Below, in pieces: positions 15,120-24,522 of a stretch of 36,547 nucleotides of DNA. The first letter of the stretch is position 1. Each line of letters opens with the position of its first letter. The DNA is from an uncultured Glaciecola sp. (GTDB taxonomy: Bacteria > Pseudomonadota > Gammaproteobacteria > Enterobacterales > Alteromonadaceae). Location: positions 1-36,547 of the forward strand of contig CAJQOP010000130.1 of NCBI GenBank assembly GCA_905479945.1. Direction: 5' to 3'. A model generated the notes under the pieces. The model made no database searches. It had not been told where the DNA came from and saw only the letters and a program-made list of their open reading frames with translations. Both the position numbers and the translations under genes were made by a program.

Positions 15120-16274
15120 TTACTTCTTCAACCAGCTGCGCGGGTTAAGCGCCTTTCCTTTATGCCTGATTTCGAAATACAAACCGGGACTTACTTGGCC
15201 GCCGCTGCTGCCGACCAAACCAATGCTTTCACCTTGCAGAACTGGATCACCAGCTTGCCTTAATAATGCCTGATTGCGTCCATATACCGTCATATAGCCT
15301 TTACCATGATCAACGATCGTTACTAAGCCAAAGCCTTTGAGCCAATCTGCATAAAGGACTTTCCCATCTTGCACTGCACGAACGGGGGAACCTTCGCTGC
15401 TATTAATAACAATGCCCTTCCAACGCACTTGTCCTTGACGTCTTTTTCCAAACAATTGCTGAATTTTTCCCGTGGCCGGCCTAAGCAGTTTGCCTTTAGA
15501 TTTGGCTAAACCACTAAGCACCATGTCTTCCGCCTTAGTTCGCTTCCTTGCATCAATCTCTGCTTGCTCAATAGCGTTCATCAACGAGCGCTCTTCTTGT
15601 TGCAGTTGCGCCACTTTGACAGTGTCTGTTTTTATTTGTTTATCAAGCTGTATAAGTTTCTCATGTCGTGATGACTGCTGCTCTCTTAATTGCCCGCTTT
15701 GTTGCTTTTGGGTAACTAGAAAACCTTCTAAACTTAGGGTTTTTTCTGCTAGTTTAACTTCTAAGATCTGCAGCTCTGCGACTAAGGCTTTAAATTTGCC
15801 TATCTCTTGCTGCCGCGCTTTATTTAAATATTGATAGTACGTCAACGTGCGTTCAAACCTGCCAGCGTCGTCTTGGTTGAAAAACATTTTGGCGAAATCA
15901 TAATTACCAGCCATAAACGCAGACTTAAGCTGGCCAGCAAGGTATTTTTGCTGCTCCTTAATAACCTCCTTAATTCGGCGCTGCTCGCTTTCAAGTTCAA
16001 CTTTTTCAGTGCGTGTTTGCTGCAAAGACTGATCAGTTTGATTTAACTGAGTGGCTGTTTTGGCTATTTCCAATTCAGCCAGTTTGAGCTCTTGCTGCAA
16101 ACGTTCTGAGCTCTGCAGTTTCTTATTAAGTTGCGCTTGAGTTTGTTTGATTTTTTCTTGGATCGTTGCCAAGTCGTTATCTTGAGCCAAACTTAAAGGC
16201 GCAAACAAGGCAAGTAAAGCAGCTGCCATACAGCAACTGACTTTTTGTAAACTTGATTTGTGGCTTAACAACAT
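15120..16274 (-). CDS. envC: EnvC, murein hydrolase activator (degenerate M23/LytM)
   Basis: 384 residues. A signal peptide (cleavage after about residue 30, LSLAQ) exports it to the periplasm. Two long coiled coils follow (about 32-135 and 155-260), then a LytM/M23 domain (about 265-384). The zinc ligands of active M23 enzymes are gone: GIVINSSEG instead of a G..D motif, VYGRNQ instead of Y.H, and GLYFEIR instead of HLHFE. This is the hallmark of EnvC, which recruits to the divisome via FtsEX and switches on AmiA/AmiB amidases for daughter cell separation. It sits 53 bases after gpmI, the same pairing as in E. coli, so probably one transcript. The usual third gene (yibQ) is not there. Confidence 0.95.
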   Translation of the reverse strand: MLLSHKSSLQKVSCCMAAALLALFAPLSLAQDNDLATIQEKIKQTQAQLNKKLQSSERLQQELKLAELEIAKTATQLNQTDQSLQQTRTEKVELESEQRRIKEVIKEQQKYLAGQLKSAFMAGNYDFAKMFFNQDDAGRFERTLTYYQYLNKARQQEIGKFKALVAELQILEVKLAEKTLSLEGFLVTQKQQSGQLREQQSSRHEKLIQLDKQIKTDTVKVAQLQQEERSLMNAIEQAEIDARKRTKAEDMVLSGLAKSKGKLLRPATGKIQQLFGKRRQGQVRWKGIVINSSEGSPVRAVQDGKVLYADWLKGFGLVTIVDHGKGYMTVYGRNQALLRQAGDPVLQGESIGLVGSSGGQVSPGLYFEIRHKGKALNPRSWLKK

Positions 16275-16327
16275 TCGTTAATCATTTTATTTAGCATAAG
16301 ATTTTTTATTGCGCATTGAGCTCTACT

Positions 16328-17857
16328 CTATTTAAGGGTCATTATTGTTTTGCCCGTCATTTCCGGTGGTTGTTGCATACCTAAAAGGTGCAGCATAGTC
16401 GGTGCAACATCACTTAATGTGCCACCAGTTCTTGGTATTGCATCACGGCCGAAGTAGATGAAAGGCACAGGCTCACTTGTGTGCGCTGTATGTGACACAC
16501 CGGTGTCTGGATTTACCATTTGCTCAGCATTGCCATGGTCGGCAGTAATTAAACACTCGCCACCGGTTTCTTTTAAGGCTTCTATGATTCTTCCAATGCA
16601 ATGGTCAACCGCCTCACAGGCTTTGATGGCGGCATCTAATTTACCCGTATGACCTACCATATCACCATTTGGATAATTGCAAATAATAGCATCAAACTCT
16701 TTCGATTTAATTGCTCCAACTAATTCATCAGTGAGTTGCTCAGAATTCATTTCGGGCTGCAAATCATAGGTTGCTACATCTGGCGACGGAATTAGAATAC
16801 GCTTTTCACCCTCATATTCATCTTCCTTACCACCACTGTAAAAGAAAGTTACGTGAGCAAATTTTTCAGTTTCGCTAATACGTAACTGAGTTTTGTTATT
16901 TTTCGCTAACCATTCACCCATCACATTAACTAAGGGCTCAGGTGGATATGCGCAAGGCACTTCTAGATTCGATTCATATTGAGTTAGCATCACAAAATGC
17001 GTCTTAGGCGACTTGCTGCGCTTGAAACCCGCAAAATTTTCATCAACCATCGCATGCGACATTGCTCTTGCTCTGTCCGCCCTGAAGTTCATAAATAGCA
17101 CGGTATCGCCGTCTTCTACGCCATCATAATCACCAATGACCGTGGCTTTGACGAACTCATCATTCTCATCTCTTGCATAGGCTGCTTCAAGAGCCTCCGA
17201 AGCTGTTGCAAAGCTATATTCGGCTTTTGCTGAGACAATCACATCATAACCTAGCTGAACCCGTTCCCAGCGACTGTCGCGATCCATTGCAAAGTAACGA
17301 CCAACCAAACTGGCTATTTGACCAACACCCAATTTTTTAAACGTTTCTTCAACCGCCTGTATCGATGGTGCTGCGCTGCGTGGTGGTGTATCTCTGCCAT
17401 CGGTAAAGCCATGTAAGTAGATTTTTTTAGCACCTTTAGAAGCCGCCAATTTAACAGCTGCTATCAAATGCTCTTCATGCGAATGCACACCGCCGGATGA
17501 TAACAAGCCCATAATATGCACAGCTTTGCTCGAGGCTACCGCTGCTTCAATAGCGCTGACAATTGCTTCATTATGATTAAAGCTACCATCATTGATTGCT
17601 TTAGTGATTTTAGTGAAGTCTTGATAAACAACGCGACCTGCACCTAAATTGACGTGCCCAACTTCTGAGTTACCCATTTGACCATCCGGCAAACCAACAT
17701 CAAAGCCAGAACAAGAAATTAAGGTACTTGGCTTGGCAGCGAAAAGACCATCTAAAACCGGAGTATTTGCCAATGCAATGGCATTATTGGTGGTATCTTC
17801 GCGATAACCCCAACCGTCTAAAATGATGAGTGCCAGTGGTGTTTTAGTGTGCGACAT
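16328..17857 (-). CDS. gpmI: 2,3-bisphosphoglycerate-independent phosphoglycerate mutase
   Basis: 509 residues from ATG 17857 (ribosome site AAGGTT). An in-frame upstream start would add 19 hydrophobic residues unlike the family. It interconverts 3- and 2-phosphoglycerate in glycolysis and gluconeogenesis through a phosphoserine and two Mn ions. Visible are metal ligand Asp14 in LDGWGYRE, catalytic Ser64 in [30 protein letters not shown], and C-terminal [10 protein letters not shown]. Length and motifs are complete. It is first gene of the gpmI-envC unit and divergent from yibN. Confidence 0.97.
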   Translation of the reverse strand: MSHTKTPLALIILDGWGYREDTTNNAIALANTPVLDGLFAAKPSTLISCSGFDVGLPDGQMGNSEVGHVNLGAGRVVYQDFTKITKAINDGSFNHNEAIVSAIEAAVASSKAVHIMGLLSSGGVHSHEEHLIAAVKLAASKGAKKIYLHGFTDGRDTPPRSAAPSIQAVEETFKKLGVGQIASLVGRYFAMDRDSRWERVQLGYDVIVSAKAEYSFATASEALEAAYARDENDEFVKATVIGDYDGVEDGDTVLFMNFRADRARAMSHAMVDENFAGFKRSKSPKTHFVMLTQYESNLEVPCAYPPEPLVNVMGEWLAKNNKTQLRISETEKFAHVTFFYSGGKEDEYEGEKRILIPSPDVATYDLQPEMNSEQLTDELVGAIKSKEFDAIICNYPNGDMVGHTGKLDAAIKACEAVDHCIGRIIEALKETGGECLITADHGNAEQMVNPDTGVSHTAHTSEPVPFIYFGRDAIPRTGGTLSDVAPTMLHLLGMQQPPEMTGKTIMTLK

Positions 17858-18081
17858 AGTTAACCTTGAAAAGTGAAGCGTTAAAAATATGATAACGGAA
17901 CGTAAAGTTATCAATAAAACGGAGGCTTATAAACCGTTTATCAGTAATATAATGCCTAAATCCACGAATCTTTTTTCATATCATAGAATTTTGTTGAGTA
18001 AAAACCGTTCTTATACTCATTCGAGCGGAAAAAAATTACACATCAAACCCCATAAATGCTGGTTTCTGTGCTTTTTTTCTA

Positions 18082-18087
18082 TATACT
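18082..18087 (+). promoter_or_regulatory. Possible -10 box of the yibN-grxC unit
   Basis: TATACT lies 40 bases before the yibN start, after a T-rich tract. No good -35 is visible at 17 bases, so this is tentative. The 17858-18126 gap must hold promoters for both divergent units. Confidence 0.3.
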
Positions 18088-18126
18088 TTGCGAACTTCGA
18101 ATAGTAACAGGATGACAGAGTTTTTT

Positions 18127-18561
18127 ATGGACCAAATAATTGAGTTTGCTACTAGCACGACTTTGATTTCCATTTTATCGATTGCATGGGTAGCACTAGT
18201 TGTACTTATCATTTATTCCTTTGTCGGAGCAGCACTGTCACCAGTTAAGCAACTTTCGACGCATGAAGCAACATTGCTAATGAATAAAGAAGACGCCATC
18301 GTACTTGATATACGCGCGGCAAATGAATTCAAGGCAGGACATATTCTAGGTTCCCAGCAGTTAAAAGCTGATGAATTGAAAGACGGGAATTTCGCAAAGC
18401 TTGAAAAATCGAAAGACAAACCCATTATTATAGTGTGCGCGATGGGAATGACTGCGAAAAAGACAGCGACACAAATGCTGAAAGCTGGCTTTGAAAAAGT
18501 CACCGTTTTAAAGGGCGGAATTAGTGCTTGGCAATCAGCCAGTCTCCCCGTCTCAAAATAA
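18127..18561 (+). CDS. yibN: Rhodanese-domain membrane protein YibN
   Basis: 144 residues from ATG 18127, the start that matches the E. coli YibN N-terminus (short amphipathic stretch then LSIAWVALVVLI). In-frame starts upstream (TTG 18088, ATG 18112) have poor ribosome-site spacing. One N-terminal TM helix (about 12-35) anchors a cytoplasmic rhodanese domain (about 45-140) with DIRAANEFKAGHI and the active-site loop C-A-M-G-M-T. Unlike E. coli YibN, which as I recall lacks this cysteine, the protein here keeps it and could transfer sulfur. Recent work on other bacteria links YibN to membrane protein insertion; its role here is inferred from orthology. It is 14 bases before grxC. Confidence 0.9.
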   Translation: MDQIIEFATSTTLISILSIAWVALVVLIIYSFVGAALSPVKQLSTHEATLLMNKEDAIVLDIRAANEFKAGHILGSQQLKADELKDGNFAKLEKSKDKPIIIVCAMGMTAKKTATQMLKAGFEKVTVLKGGISAWQSASLPVSK

Positions 18562-18575
18562 GAGAGTATGTATAA

Positions 18576-18833
18576 ATGCAAAAAGTAGAGTTATTCACGA
18601 AAGGTTATTGCCCTTATTGTAAACGTGCTAAAGCACTTTTGGGTCAAAAAGGCATTGAATTCACTGATTTCGAGATTGATGAAAAACCAGAGTTACGCCC
18701 GACAATGATTGAGCGCGCAAACGGTCGTACTTCCGTTCCACAAATTTTTATTGGCGAAACACATGTTGGCGGTTGCGATGAATTGTTCGCACTAGAATCA
18801 GCTGGCAAGCTAGACGCCTTATTACAAGGCTAA
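18576..18833 (+). CDS. grxC: Glutaredoxin 3
   Basis: 85 residues, the full length of GrxC. The dithiol active site is Cys12-Pro-Tyr-Cys15, followed by the cis-proline motif TSVPQIF and the glutathione-binding GGCDEL loop. It reduces protein disulfides and mixed glutathione disulfides in the cytoplasm using glutathione. The neighbours (yibN upstream, secB downstream) are the same as in E. coli. A hairpin and a terminator follow. Confidence 0.97.
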   Translation: MQKVELFTKGYCPYCKRAKALLGQKGIEFTDFEIDEKPELRPTMIERANGRTSVPQIFIGETHVGGCDELFALESAGKLDALLQG

Positions 18834-18882
18834 GCGATGCTTAAATGAGGCAAGACCTCATTAACGCTGAGTATATAAGTAT

Positions 18883-18912
18883 AAAAGGTTATGTGCCCAT
18901 AGCCTTTTTTCA
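18883..18912 (+). terminator. Intrinsic terminator between grxC and secB
   Basis: AAAAGGTTATG and CATAGCCTTTT pair over 11 positions (one wobble) around a TGCC loop, followed by TT. A second hairpin without a T-run (AATGAGG/CCTCATT, 18844-18862) precedes it. It separates yibN-grxC from secB. Confidence 0.75.
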
Positions 18913-18956
18913 TTTTTAAACAATATAACGATAAGAAATATCGATAGGAACTATTC

Positions 18957-19466
18957 ATGGCTGAAGAAAACAACACACCTGTAGCAGCAGACCAAGCGAA
19001 ACAAGGAGCGCAGTTTAGCGTTCAACGTATTTATACAAGAGACATTTCTTTCGAAACACCAAACAGCCCAACTATTTTTCAGAAAGAATGGAAGCCTGAA
19101 GTTAAGTTAGATATTGATACTCGTACTAACGAAATTGAAGCCAATTTGTTTGAAGTTATCTTGTCCGTCACGGTAACAGCAACACTAGGTGAAGAAACTG
19201 CATTTTTGTGTGAAGTACAGCAAGCCGGTATTTTTGCGATTGGCGAAATGCCTGAGCAAAACAAAGCCCACACTTTGGGCTCATTTTGTCCAAATATGCT
19301 TTTCCCATACGCACGTGAAACTGTTTCTAATCTGGTTAACCGTGGTACTTTTCCGCCACTTAACCTTGCTCCAGTTAACTTTGATGCTATTTTTGCTGCA
19401 TATATGCAAAAACGTGCAGAACAGGGTGGCGCACCTGCAGATGCAACACAGCAACTAGATTCTTAG
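18957..19466 (+). CDS. secB: Protein-export chaperone SecB
   Basis: 169 residues. The fold-specific strands are visible: [37 protein letters not shown] and [12 protein letters not shown], then the helical [18 protein letters not shown] and the conserved [15 protein letters not shown] near the C-terminus. The tetramer holds preproteins unfolded and hands them to SecA. The start ATG 18957 follows ATAGGAACT. It is 14 bases before gpsA, so the two are co-transcribed. The tail is Gln/Ala-rich, as usual in the genus group. Confidence 0.97.
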   Translation: MAEENNTPVAADQAKQGAQFSVQRIYTRDISFETPNSPTIFQKEWKPEVKLDIDTRTNEIEANLFEVILSVTVTATLGEETAFLCEVQQAGIFAIGEMPEQNKAHTLGSFCPNMLFPYARETVSNLVNRGTFPPLNLAPVNFDAIFAAYMQKRAEQGGAPADATQQLDS

Positions 19467-19480
19467 TAGATACCTTTGAA

Positions 19481-20497
19481 ATGAGTTCCCACGATAATTT
19501 CGATTCATCAATTGCGGTAATAGGCGCTGGGTCATATGGCACAGCTCTCGCATTTGTTTTGGCTAGAAATGGCAACCCAACGGTGTTGTGGGGACGCGAC
19601 AAAAATCAAGTTGCTGCAATGCGTGAATCTCGTAATAATGAGAAATACCTACCAAACGCAATTTTTCCTGACGCCCTTGTCGTTTCATCTAATCTTCAAG
19701 AAACAGTTCAAAGTGCTAAAGATGTCTTAGTTGTTGTTCCTAGCCATGCATTTAGAGAAAACTTGCAAGCAATCAAGCCTTTTTTAAATAATAAGCAAAG
19801 GCTAATTTGGGCGACTAAAGGCTTAGAGCCAGGCTCCGGTAGAATACTGCAAGAAGTAGCCCGCGAAGTATTGGGCGATAACTTGCCTTTTGCAGTTGTA
19901 TCAGGCCCTACTTTTGCAAAAGAAATGGTCGCGGGATTACCTACTGCAATCACCCTATCTTCGGCAGACGCTGAGCTGTGTGAATCGTTTTCCCAAAAGC
20001 TGCACTGTTCCAAAGGCTTTCGCGTTTATAAAAACGATGACTTAATTGGGGTTCAATTGGGCGGCGCTGTTAAAAACGTTATCGCAATAGGCGCCGGTTT
20101 AGCTGATGGTTTGGGCTTTGGTGCAAATGCAAGAACTGCATTGATAACCCGAGGCTTAGCCGAAATGAGTCGTTTAGGTTTAGCTATAGGTGCTAAGCAA
20201 GAAACCTTCATGGGAATGTCTGGCTTAGGTGATTTAGTGCTTACCTGCACCGACAACCAGTCTCGTAATAGACGTTTTGGTCTAGCTTTAGGTCAAGGTA
20301 TGTCTGTTGAAGCTGCAATAGAAAGCATTGGTCAAGTAGTAGAAGGCTATCGTAACACTGACGAAGTAAGACTTTTATCTGCTGAACACGGCATTGAAAT
20401 GCCAATCTGCGAACAAATATATCAAGTTCTCTATAAAGGTAAGTCGGCTAAAGAAGCTGCTGTTGCGCTCCTGAGCAGAGAACAAACACAAGAATAA
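19481..20497 (+). CDS. gpsA: Glycerol-3-phosphate dehydrogenase [NAD(P)+]
   Basis: 338 residues. The N-terminal Rossmann domain has [12 protein letters not shown], then WGRDKNQ, the VVPSHAFR segment, ATKGLEP and SGPTFAKE. The catalytic half has [14 protein letters not shown] (active-site Lys) and [11 protein letters not shown] followed by SRNRRFG. It reduces dihydroxyacetone phosphate to sn-glycerol-3-phosphate for phospholipid synthesis. It lies 14 bases after secB and 30 before trmL, an ancestral order. Confidence 0.98.
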   Translation: MSSHDNFDSSIAVIGAGSYGTALAFVLARNGNPTVLWGRDKNQVAAMRESRNNEKYLPNAIFPDALVVSSNLQETVQSAKDVLVVVPSHAFRENLQAIKPFLNNKQRLIWATKGLEPGSGRILQEVAREVLGDNLPFAVVSGPTFAKEMVAGLPTAITLSSADAELCESFSQKLHCSKGFRVYKNDDLIGVQLGGAVKNVIAIGAGLADGLGFGANARTALITRGLAEMSRLGLAIGAKQETFMGMSGLGDLVLTCTDNQSRNRRFGLALGQGMSVEAAIESIGQVVEGYRNTDEVRLLSAEHGIEMPICEQIYQVLYKGKSAKEAAVALLSREQTQE

Positions 20498-20527
20498 TTT
20501 TCATACAACCAAGGTTAGTTTATCCGT

Positions 20528-21016
20528 ATGTTTCATATCGCCCTTTACGAACCTCAAATTGCGCCAAATACCGGGAACGCTATTCGCTTAGCCTCAAACA
20601 ACGGATGTCACTTACACCTTATTGAACCCCTCGGTTTTAGTATGGAAGAAAAGCAACTTAGACGAGCCTCCTTGGATTATCGTGACTTAGCAAACGTAAC
20701 TATCCACAAAAATTACGATGCGTTTTTGAAAGAAATGGGCGATCGTAGAATTTTTGCATTAACGACTAAAGGATCTATTCCGCATAATGAACCTTCATAC
20801 CAGGCTGGCGATGTCTTATTGTTTGGCTCTGAGACATCCGGCTTACCTGATGATATCCGCAATGGCTTTCCTAGCGAAAACAGAATTAGAATTCCAATGC
20901 TGCCTAATGCTAGAAGCCTAAATTTATCTAACTCTATTGCGATTGTGAGTTACGAAGCATGGCGGCAAATTGGTTTTACAATGCCTGAAATATCCGAAGG
21001 TGTTAGCAAGCTTTAA
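20528..21016 (+). CDS. trmL: tRNA (cytidine(34)-2'-O)-methyltransferase
   Basis: 162 residues, a minimal SPOUT methyltransferase. [28 protein letters not shown] and [19 protein letters not shown] make up the trefoil-knot AdoMet site. It methylates the wobble ribose of tRNA-Leu isoacceptors. It follows gpsA on the same strand; the usual cysE is missing between them. No clear terminator follows. Confidence 0.96.
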   Translation: MFHIALYEPQIAPNTGNAIRLASNNGCHLHLIEPLGFSMEEKQLRRASLDYRDLANVTIHKNYDAFLKEMGDRRIFALTTKGSIPHNEPSYQAGDVLLFGSETSGLPDDIRNGFPSENRIRIPMLPNARSLNLSNSIAIVSYEAWRQIGFTMPEISEGVSKL

Positions 21017-21285
21017 GAGTGTACAAAGCCAAATACAAACCGCAATAAGTGGCTTAAAAACCAATCCGAGCAGAGCATCTTGCAAGGATGCATTATAAGG
21101 TTTACTCTGTCGTCCAGCACGTTTAGCTTTAATTATAGAAGCCTAATCAAGATGCACACGACAAGCTGAAGTAAAAGGCGAACATGAAGTCAGCCAAACC
21201 GTTTGTTTTTAGGGTCATATTCTAAACATTTCAGGCTAAACTAGCCCTATTGTCGTTTCATGACCGATTCACTGAGCAGTAAATA

Positions 21286-21978
21286 ATGAACTTGATCAGA
21301 ATAATCAGAACATATATTTTGCGTAAAGCTAGAGTTATGCAAAAAGACAAGATTCTTAAGAAAGAATTAGAAGTCATCAAAGATAAGAATTTTGTCATTG
21401 TTTCTGATAATTGTTGGGGTGGTGAAGTTTACCAATGGTATAAAAAGCCTTACAACACTCCTTTTGTCGGCTTGGGTATTTACGGTGAATGTTACATAAA
21501 ATTGCTTTCATCTTTCGATTATTACATGGGCTTAGAATTAGAATTCAAACCACAAACTGAAACTATCCATCCCTACAAATTTAAAGAAGAGTATTACCCT
21601 TTAGGAGTTCTTGGCGATATTGAAATACATTTCGTGCACTACGACACTCAAGAAGATGCGAAAGACAAGTGGAACAGAAGAACTAAAAGGATGTTGGAAG
21701 TTAATGATAAGAATGATTTCTTTTTCAAACTTTGCGACGATTGGAAAGCAGAAAAAAAGCACTTTAAGCAGTTTCATGAATTACCATTTAAAAATAAAGT
21801 GTCGTTCATCCCAGATAACAAAAGATATTTCGATGATCATGCCCATATTGCCATATACGAACGTAACAGGAAAAACAAGATTACGGTTCCCAATGGCGTA
21901 GGCTGTTTTAAAATCTCATTCCTATATTTTGATTTAAGCCAGTGGCTAGCGAATTCAAAAATTAAACGAACAGACTAG
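21286..21978 (+). CDS. DUF1919 protein (putative polysaccharide biosynthesis enzyme)
   Basis: 230 residues. The DUF1919 signature is clear: IVSDNCWGGEVYQWYKKPYNTP, here with FVGLGIYGECYIKLL, then the repeat-like YYMGLELEF. YPLGVLGDIEIHFVHYDTQEDA and KWNRRTKRM follow. C-terminal NGVGCFKISF is also present. Members occur in capsule and exopolysaccharide loci; the reaction is unknown. It is isolated between trmL and the exporter gene and may be a transferred single gene. ATG 21286 is used; an in-frame ATG 17 residues later would also keep the domain. Confidence 0.75.
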   Translation: MNLIRIIRTYILRKARVMQKDKILKKELEVIKDKNFVIVSDNCWGGEVYQWYKKPYNTPFVGLGIYGECYIKLLSSFDYYMGLELEFKPQTETIHPYKFKEEYYPLGVLGDIEIHFVHYDTQEDAKDKWNRRTKRMLEVNDKNDFFFKLCDDWKAEKKHFKQFHELPFKNKVSFIPDNKRYFDDHAHIAIYERNRKNKITVPNGVGCFKISFLYFDLSQWLANSKIKRTD

Positions 21979-22050
21979 AAAACTTATTGTTTAGCGCATA
22001 CTTATGTTCCAATTAGACCTTTACCAAGCTCAAATCTCACAGGCTAAGCC

Positions 22051-22914
22051 ATGAGTACCACCACGCAAGCTGCTTTGTGGATGATGGGAGCTATTTTCAG
22101 CTTTACGGCGATGGCGATTGCAGGACGCGAACTGAGTGCTGGTTTTGATACATTCGAAATAATGTTATATCGCTCTGCCATCGGTTTAGCGATTGTGTTG
22201 GTGCTGATTTATGCCACGGGTTCTTACCGCCAAATCGGTATAGGCGCTTGGCGCACTCATCTCATTCGAAATGTGTTTCATTTTACTGGCCAAAATTTGT
22301 GGTTTTATGCTCTATCAGTGATTCCTCTAGCGCAGGTTTTTGCGCTTGAATTCACCTCTCCGCTTTGGGTTATTGTGCTATCACCGTTTTTTTTGGGAGA
22401 ACGCCTGACTTTGATACGCGCCATCGCAGCGCTAATGGGTTTCATCGGTATTCTTATCGTTGCTCGCCCTGATATGACCAACCTACACCCGGGCATTCTA
22501 GCTGCGGCTTCTTGCGCAATTTTCTTTGCGCTTACCTATGTGTTCACCAAGCGCTTGACCCAGACCGAGAGTATAGCGGCTATCATGCTTTATCTTTCTG
22601 GACTGCAATTGGTTTTTGGTTTAGTTTCAGCAGGATACGATGGCGACATCGCCTTGCCCAGTTACGCTGATATGCCGCTATTAGTTCTTCTCGCTACTTG
22701 CGGATTACTGGCACATTTCTGTATTACCAAGGCGCTGACCATCGCCCCTGCAACAGTCGTGGCCCCGCTCGACTTTATTCGCCTACCGATTATCGCCGTG
22801 GCGGCAATGATAATCTATAACGAAGCCATTGATATCTGGGTTTTCCTAGGCGCTATTATCATTTTTGCAGGCAACTACCTCAATATTTGGTTCGAGACCC
22901 GCAAGACTGCATGA
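22051..22914 (+). CDS. EamA/DMT-family inner-membrane transporter
   Basis: 287 residues with ten predicted hydrophobic segments arranged as two EamA repeats. GRELSAGFDTFEIMLYRS near 25-42 is the standard N-terminal loop, and EFTSPLWVIVLSPFFLGERLTL is the repeat-1 end. The repeat-2 end has APLDFIRLPIIAV with a conserved Glu in YNEAID. Known members export amino acids or metabolites, or take up S-adenosylmethionine-like solutes; the substrate cannot be inferred here. Close relatives are often annotated as RhtA/YdcZ-like permeases. Confidence 0.9.
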   Translation: MSTTTQAALWMMGAIFSFTAMAIAGRELSAGFDTFEIMLYRSAIGLAIVLVLIYATGSYRQIGIGAWRTHLIRNVFHFTGQNLWFYALSVIPLAQVFALEFTSPLWVIVLSPFFLGERLTLIRAIAALMGFIGILIVARPDMTNLHPGILAAASCAIFFALTYVFTKRLTQTESIAAIMLYLSGLQLVFGLVSAGYDGDIALPSYADMPLLVLLATCGLLAHFCITKALTIAPATVVAPLDFIRLPIIAVAAMIIYNEAIDIWVFLGAIIIFAGNYLNIWFETRKTA

Positions 22915-22992
22915 CACCATTCAGCTTTGATTCAGTAAAATAGTTCTATTCTCTTCTCTATTCCAAAAGCTTCATTAAGAAACCTAACTTTC

Positions 22993-23511
22993 ATGAAAAA
23001 ATTAAGCACACTTATCCTACTACTAGTTTCTATAAATACCTTTGCTAGCGATAGAGTAACTCTATTTACACACCATGAACTCAACGATTCAGACAGTATC
23101 AGTGGTGTCGGCATTTCGGGAATTATTGGGGCTCATCATGGAAATTTTAAAAGCGAAGTGGTCACCTCATTAAATAGCGTCACCGTGTTAGATACTGATG
23201 GCTATCAGAACGACTATTTAGGTTTAGATTTAGGCCTACGATTTGGATATTTCAACGATGTGTTTCTTTATGTTGAGGGTGGTATCGACATGTTTGAGGC
23301 TATTTTTGAGCATGAAGAAGATGAACCAATCTTCCATTCGAACAACTACTATGATTCCAATACTATAGATGGCTATGCTGCATTAGGCGCTGGCATACAA
23401 GCGGGAAATTTGAGAATTGAAGGGTTTGTAAAAGCACGCCACATCGATGCAGACTATTGGGAAGCCGACAAGACCATATTTTATGGTATGAAACTTTCTT
23501 TAGCTTTTTGA
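22993..23511 (+). CDS. Small putative outer-membrane beta-barrel protein
   Basis: 172 residues with a signal peptide (MKKLSTLILLLVSINTFAS). The mature part alternates polar and apolar residues (DRVTLFTHHEL, YLGLDLGLRFGYF, GYAALGAGIQAG) and ends in LSLAF, the C-terminal aromatic typical of barrel proteins inserted by BAM. An acidic loop (HEEDEPIFHSNNYYDSNT) may be surface-exposed. I recognise no named family. It overlaps the convergent hydrolase gene by 31 bases. Confidence 0.7.
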   Translation: MKKLSTLILLLVSINTFASDRVTLFTHHELNDSDSISGVGISGIIGAHHGNFKSEVVTSLNSVTVLDTDGYQNDYLGLDLGLRFGYFNDVFLYVEGGIDMFEAIFEHEEDEPIFHSNNYYDSNTIDGYAALGAGIQAGNLRIEGFVKARHIDADYWEADKTIFYGMKLSLAF

Positions 23512-24506
23512 GCGCTTGGGCGAGAAAGTGACTGAGCACCAAAAAACGTCAGTATTTGTGTTAGCGCCGGCACACGAAACTTATCCTTTTCAAAAAAAAG
23601 TTCGTGCATTGCTTCAGGTATACACTTTGAATCACAGTTTGATATATCAGCAATCACTTTTTCAATATCTTTGTTGGCCACCACAGTGTCTGCTCCCGAG
23701 TATAAAATTTGGCAAGGAAGCTGGATAGTTTTGGCCTCTTCCCTAATTTTTTTCATAGCAACTATAGAAGCATGTAGCCATTCGTGAGTAACCCCGCCCA
23801 AGCGCAGCTCTGGCTGCTGGGAGTAAACCTTCCTGAAAATACGGTACCTAACTTCACTGCTCATAAGATGGTTTTCATGAAACGCAGTTGGACGGTAGTC
23901 TCCCTGCCCTAAAAAGTAAGCACTCTGCTTTTTCCTGAGTTTATTGAAGGTAACACCGCAATATACGAGGATTGTCGCAAGCCATTGCGGTAAAGGCGGA
24001 GTGATACCAAACATCGGCGAACAAAACGCAGCTTTGCTAAACATCTGAGGCCTTGAAAGTACTAACATGGCGCCTATCGTGCTACCCATAGAGTGACATA
24101 AAAGATGAAGCGGCAGGTTTTGCTGATTTTTGTTTAATATAGGTATTAAAACATCGTCGATCATATGCTCGAAATCCGACACGTACTGACTAAAGTCATC
24201 TATATAGCCATGATGAGGGTTTTCAGTTGTCCGCGAAGATAGACCCTGCCCGCGGTGATCATGAATAAACACCGAATGACCATTGTGAAACAAATCATAA
24301 ATAAGTTCCGCATATTTAACTGCACATTCAACGCGACCTGAAGACACTACAATGACCGATTTTGCATTTACGTTATGTGCATAACGATAGTGAATAGAGA
24401 CCCCATCACTGAGTTTTCGCAAGCCCGCTTGGACGTCAGCGTCAAACCAAGGTTTGATAACCGCTTCATATTTCTCAGGTAATTCACTTTCTTTGGTCAA
24501 TTGCAT
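23481..24506 (-). CDS. pldB: Alpha/beta hydrolase, lysophospholipase L2-like
   Basis: 341 residues. YRYAHN and VIVVSSGRVECAVKYAELIYDL near the start, HDHRGQGLS, and the nucleophile elbow LCHSMGSTIG (Ser139) define the monoglyceride-lipase/PldB family. The usual GHSMG or AHSMG begins with Cys here. An acid residue and a late His (near EAMHELFFE) complete the triad. Family role: hydrolysis of lysophospholipids at the inner membrane. The start is 16 bases after the cpxA stop, so it probably belongs to the cpxRA operon, which would tie it to envelope repair. The gene symbol is by similarity. Confidence 0.85.
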   Translation of the reverse strand: MQLTKESELPEKYEAVIKPWFDADVQAGLRKLSDGVSIHYRYAHNVNAKSVIVVSSGRVECAVKYAELIYDLFHNGHSVFIHDHRGQGLSSRTTENPHHGYIDDFSQYVSDFEHMIDDVLIPILNKNQQNLPLHLLCHSMGSTIGAMLVLSRPQMFSKAAFCSPMFGITPPLPQWLATILVYCGVTFNKLRKKQSAYFLGQGDYRPTAFHENHLMSSEVRYRIFRKVYSQQPELRLGGVTHEWLHASIVAMKKIREEAKTIQLPCQILYSGADTVVANKDIEKVIADISNCDSKCIPEAMHELFFEKDKFRVPALTQILTFFGAQSLSRPSAQKAKESFIP

Positions 24507-24522
24507 GTAGTGGTTATTTTAC

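Noticed and set aside
15009..15263. 84-residue plus-strand frame over the envC 3' end
   Set aside because: Most of it is antisense to the well-supported envC gene and has no independent support.
21017..21285. Possible small RNA or tRNA in the trmL-DUF1919 gap
   Set aside because: Only a 5-bp hairpin (GCATC/GATGC) without T-run, no tRNA arms and no clear promoter; nothing reportable.
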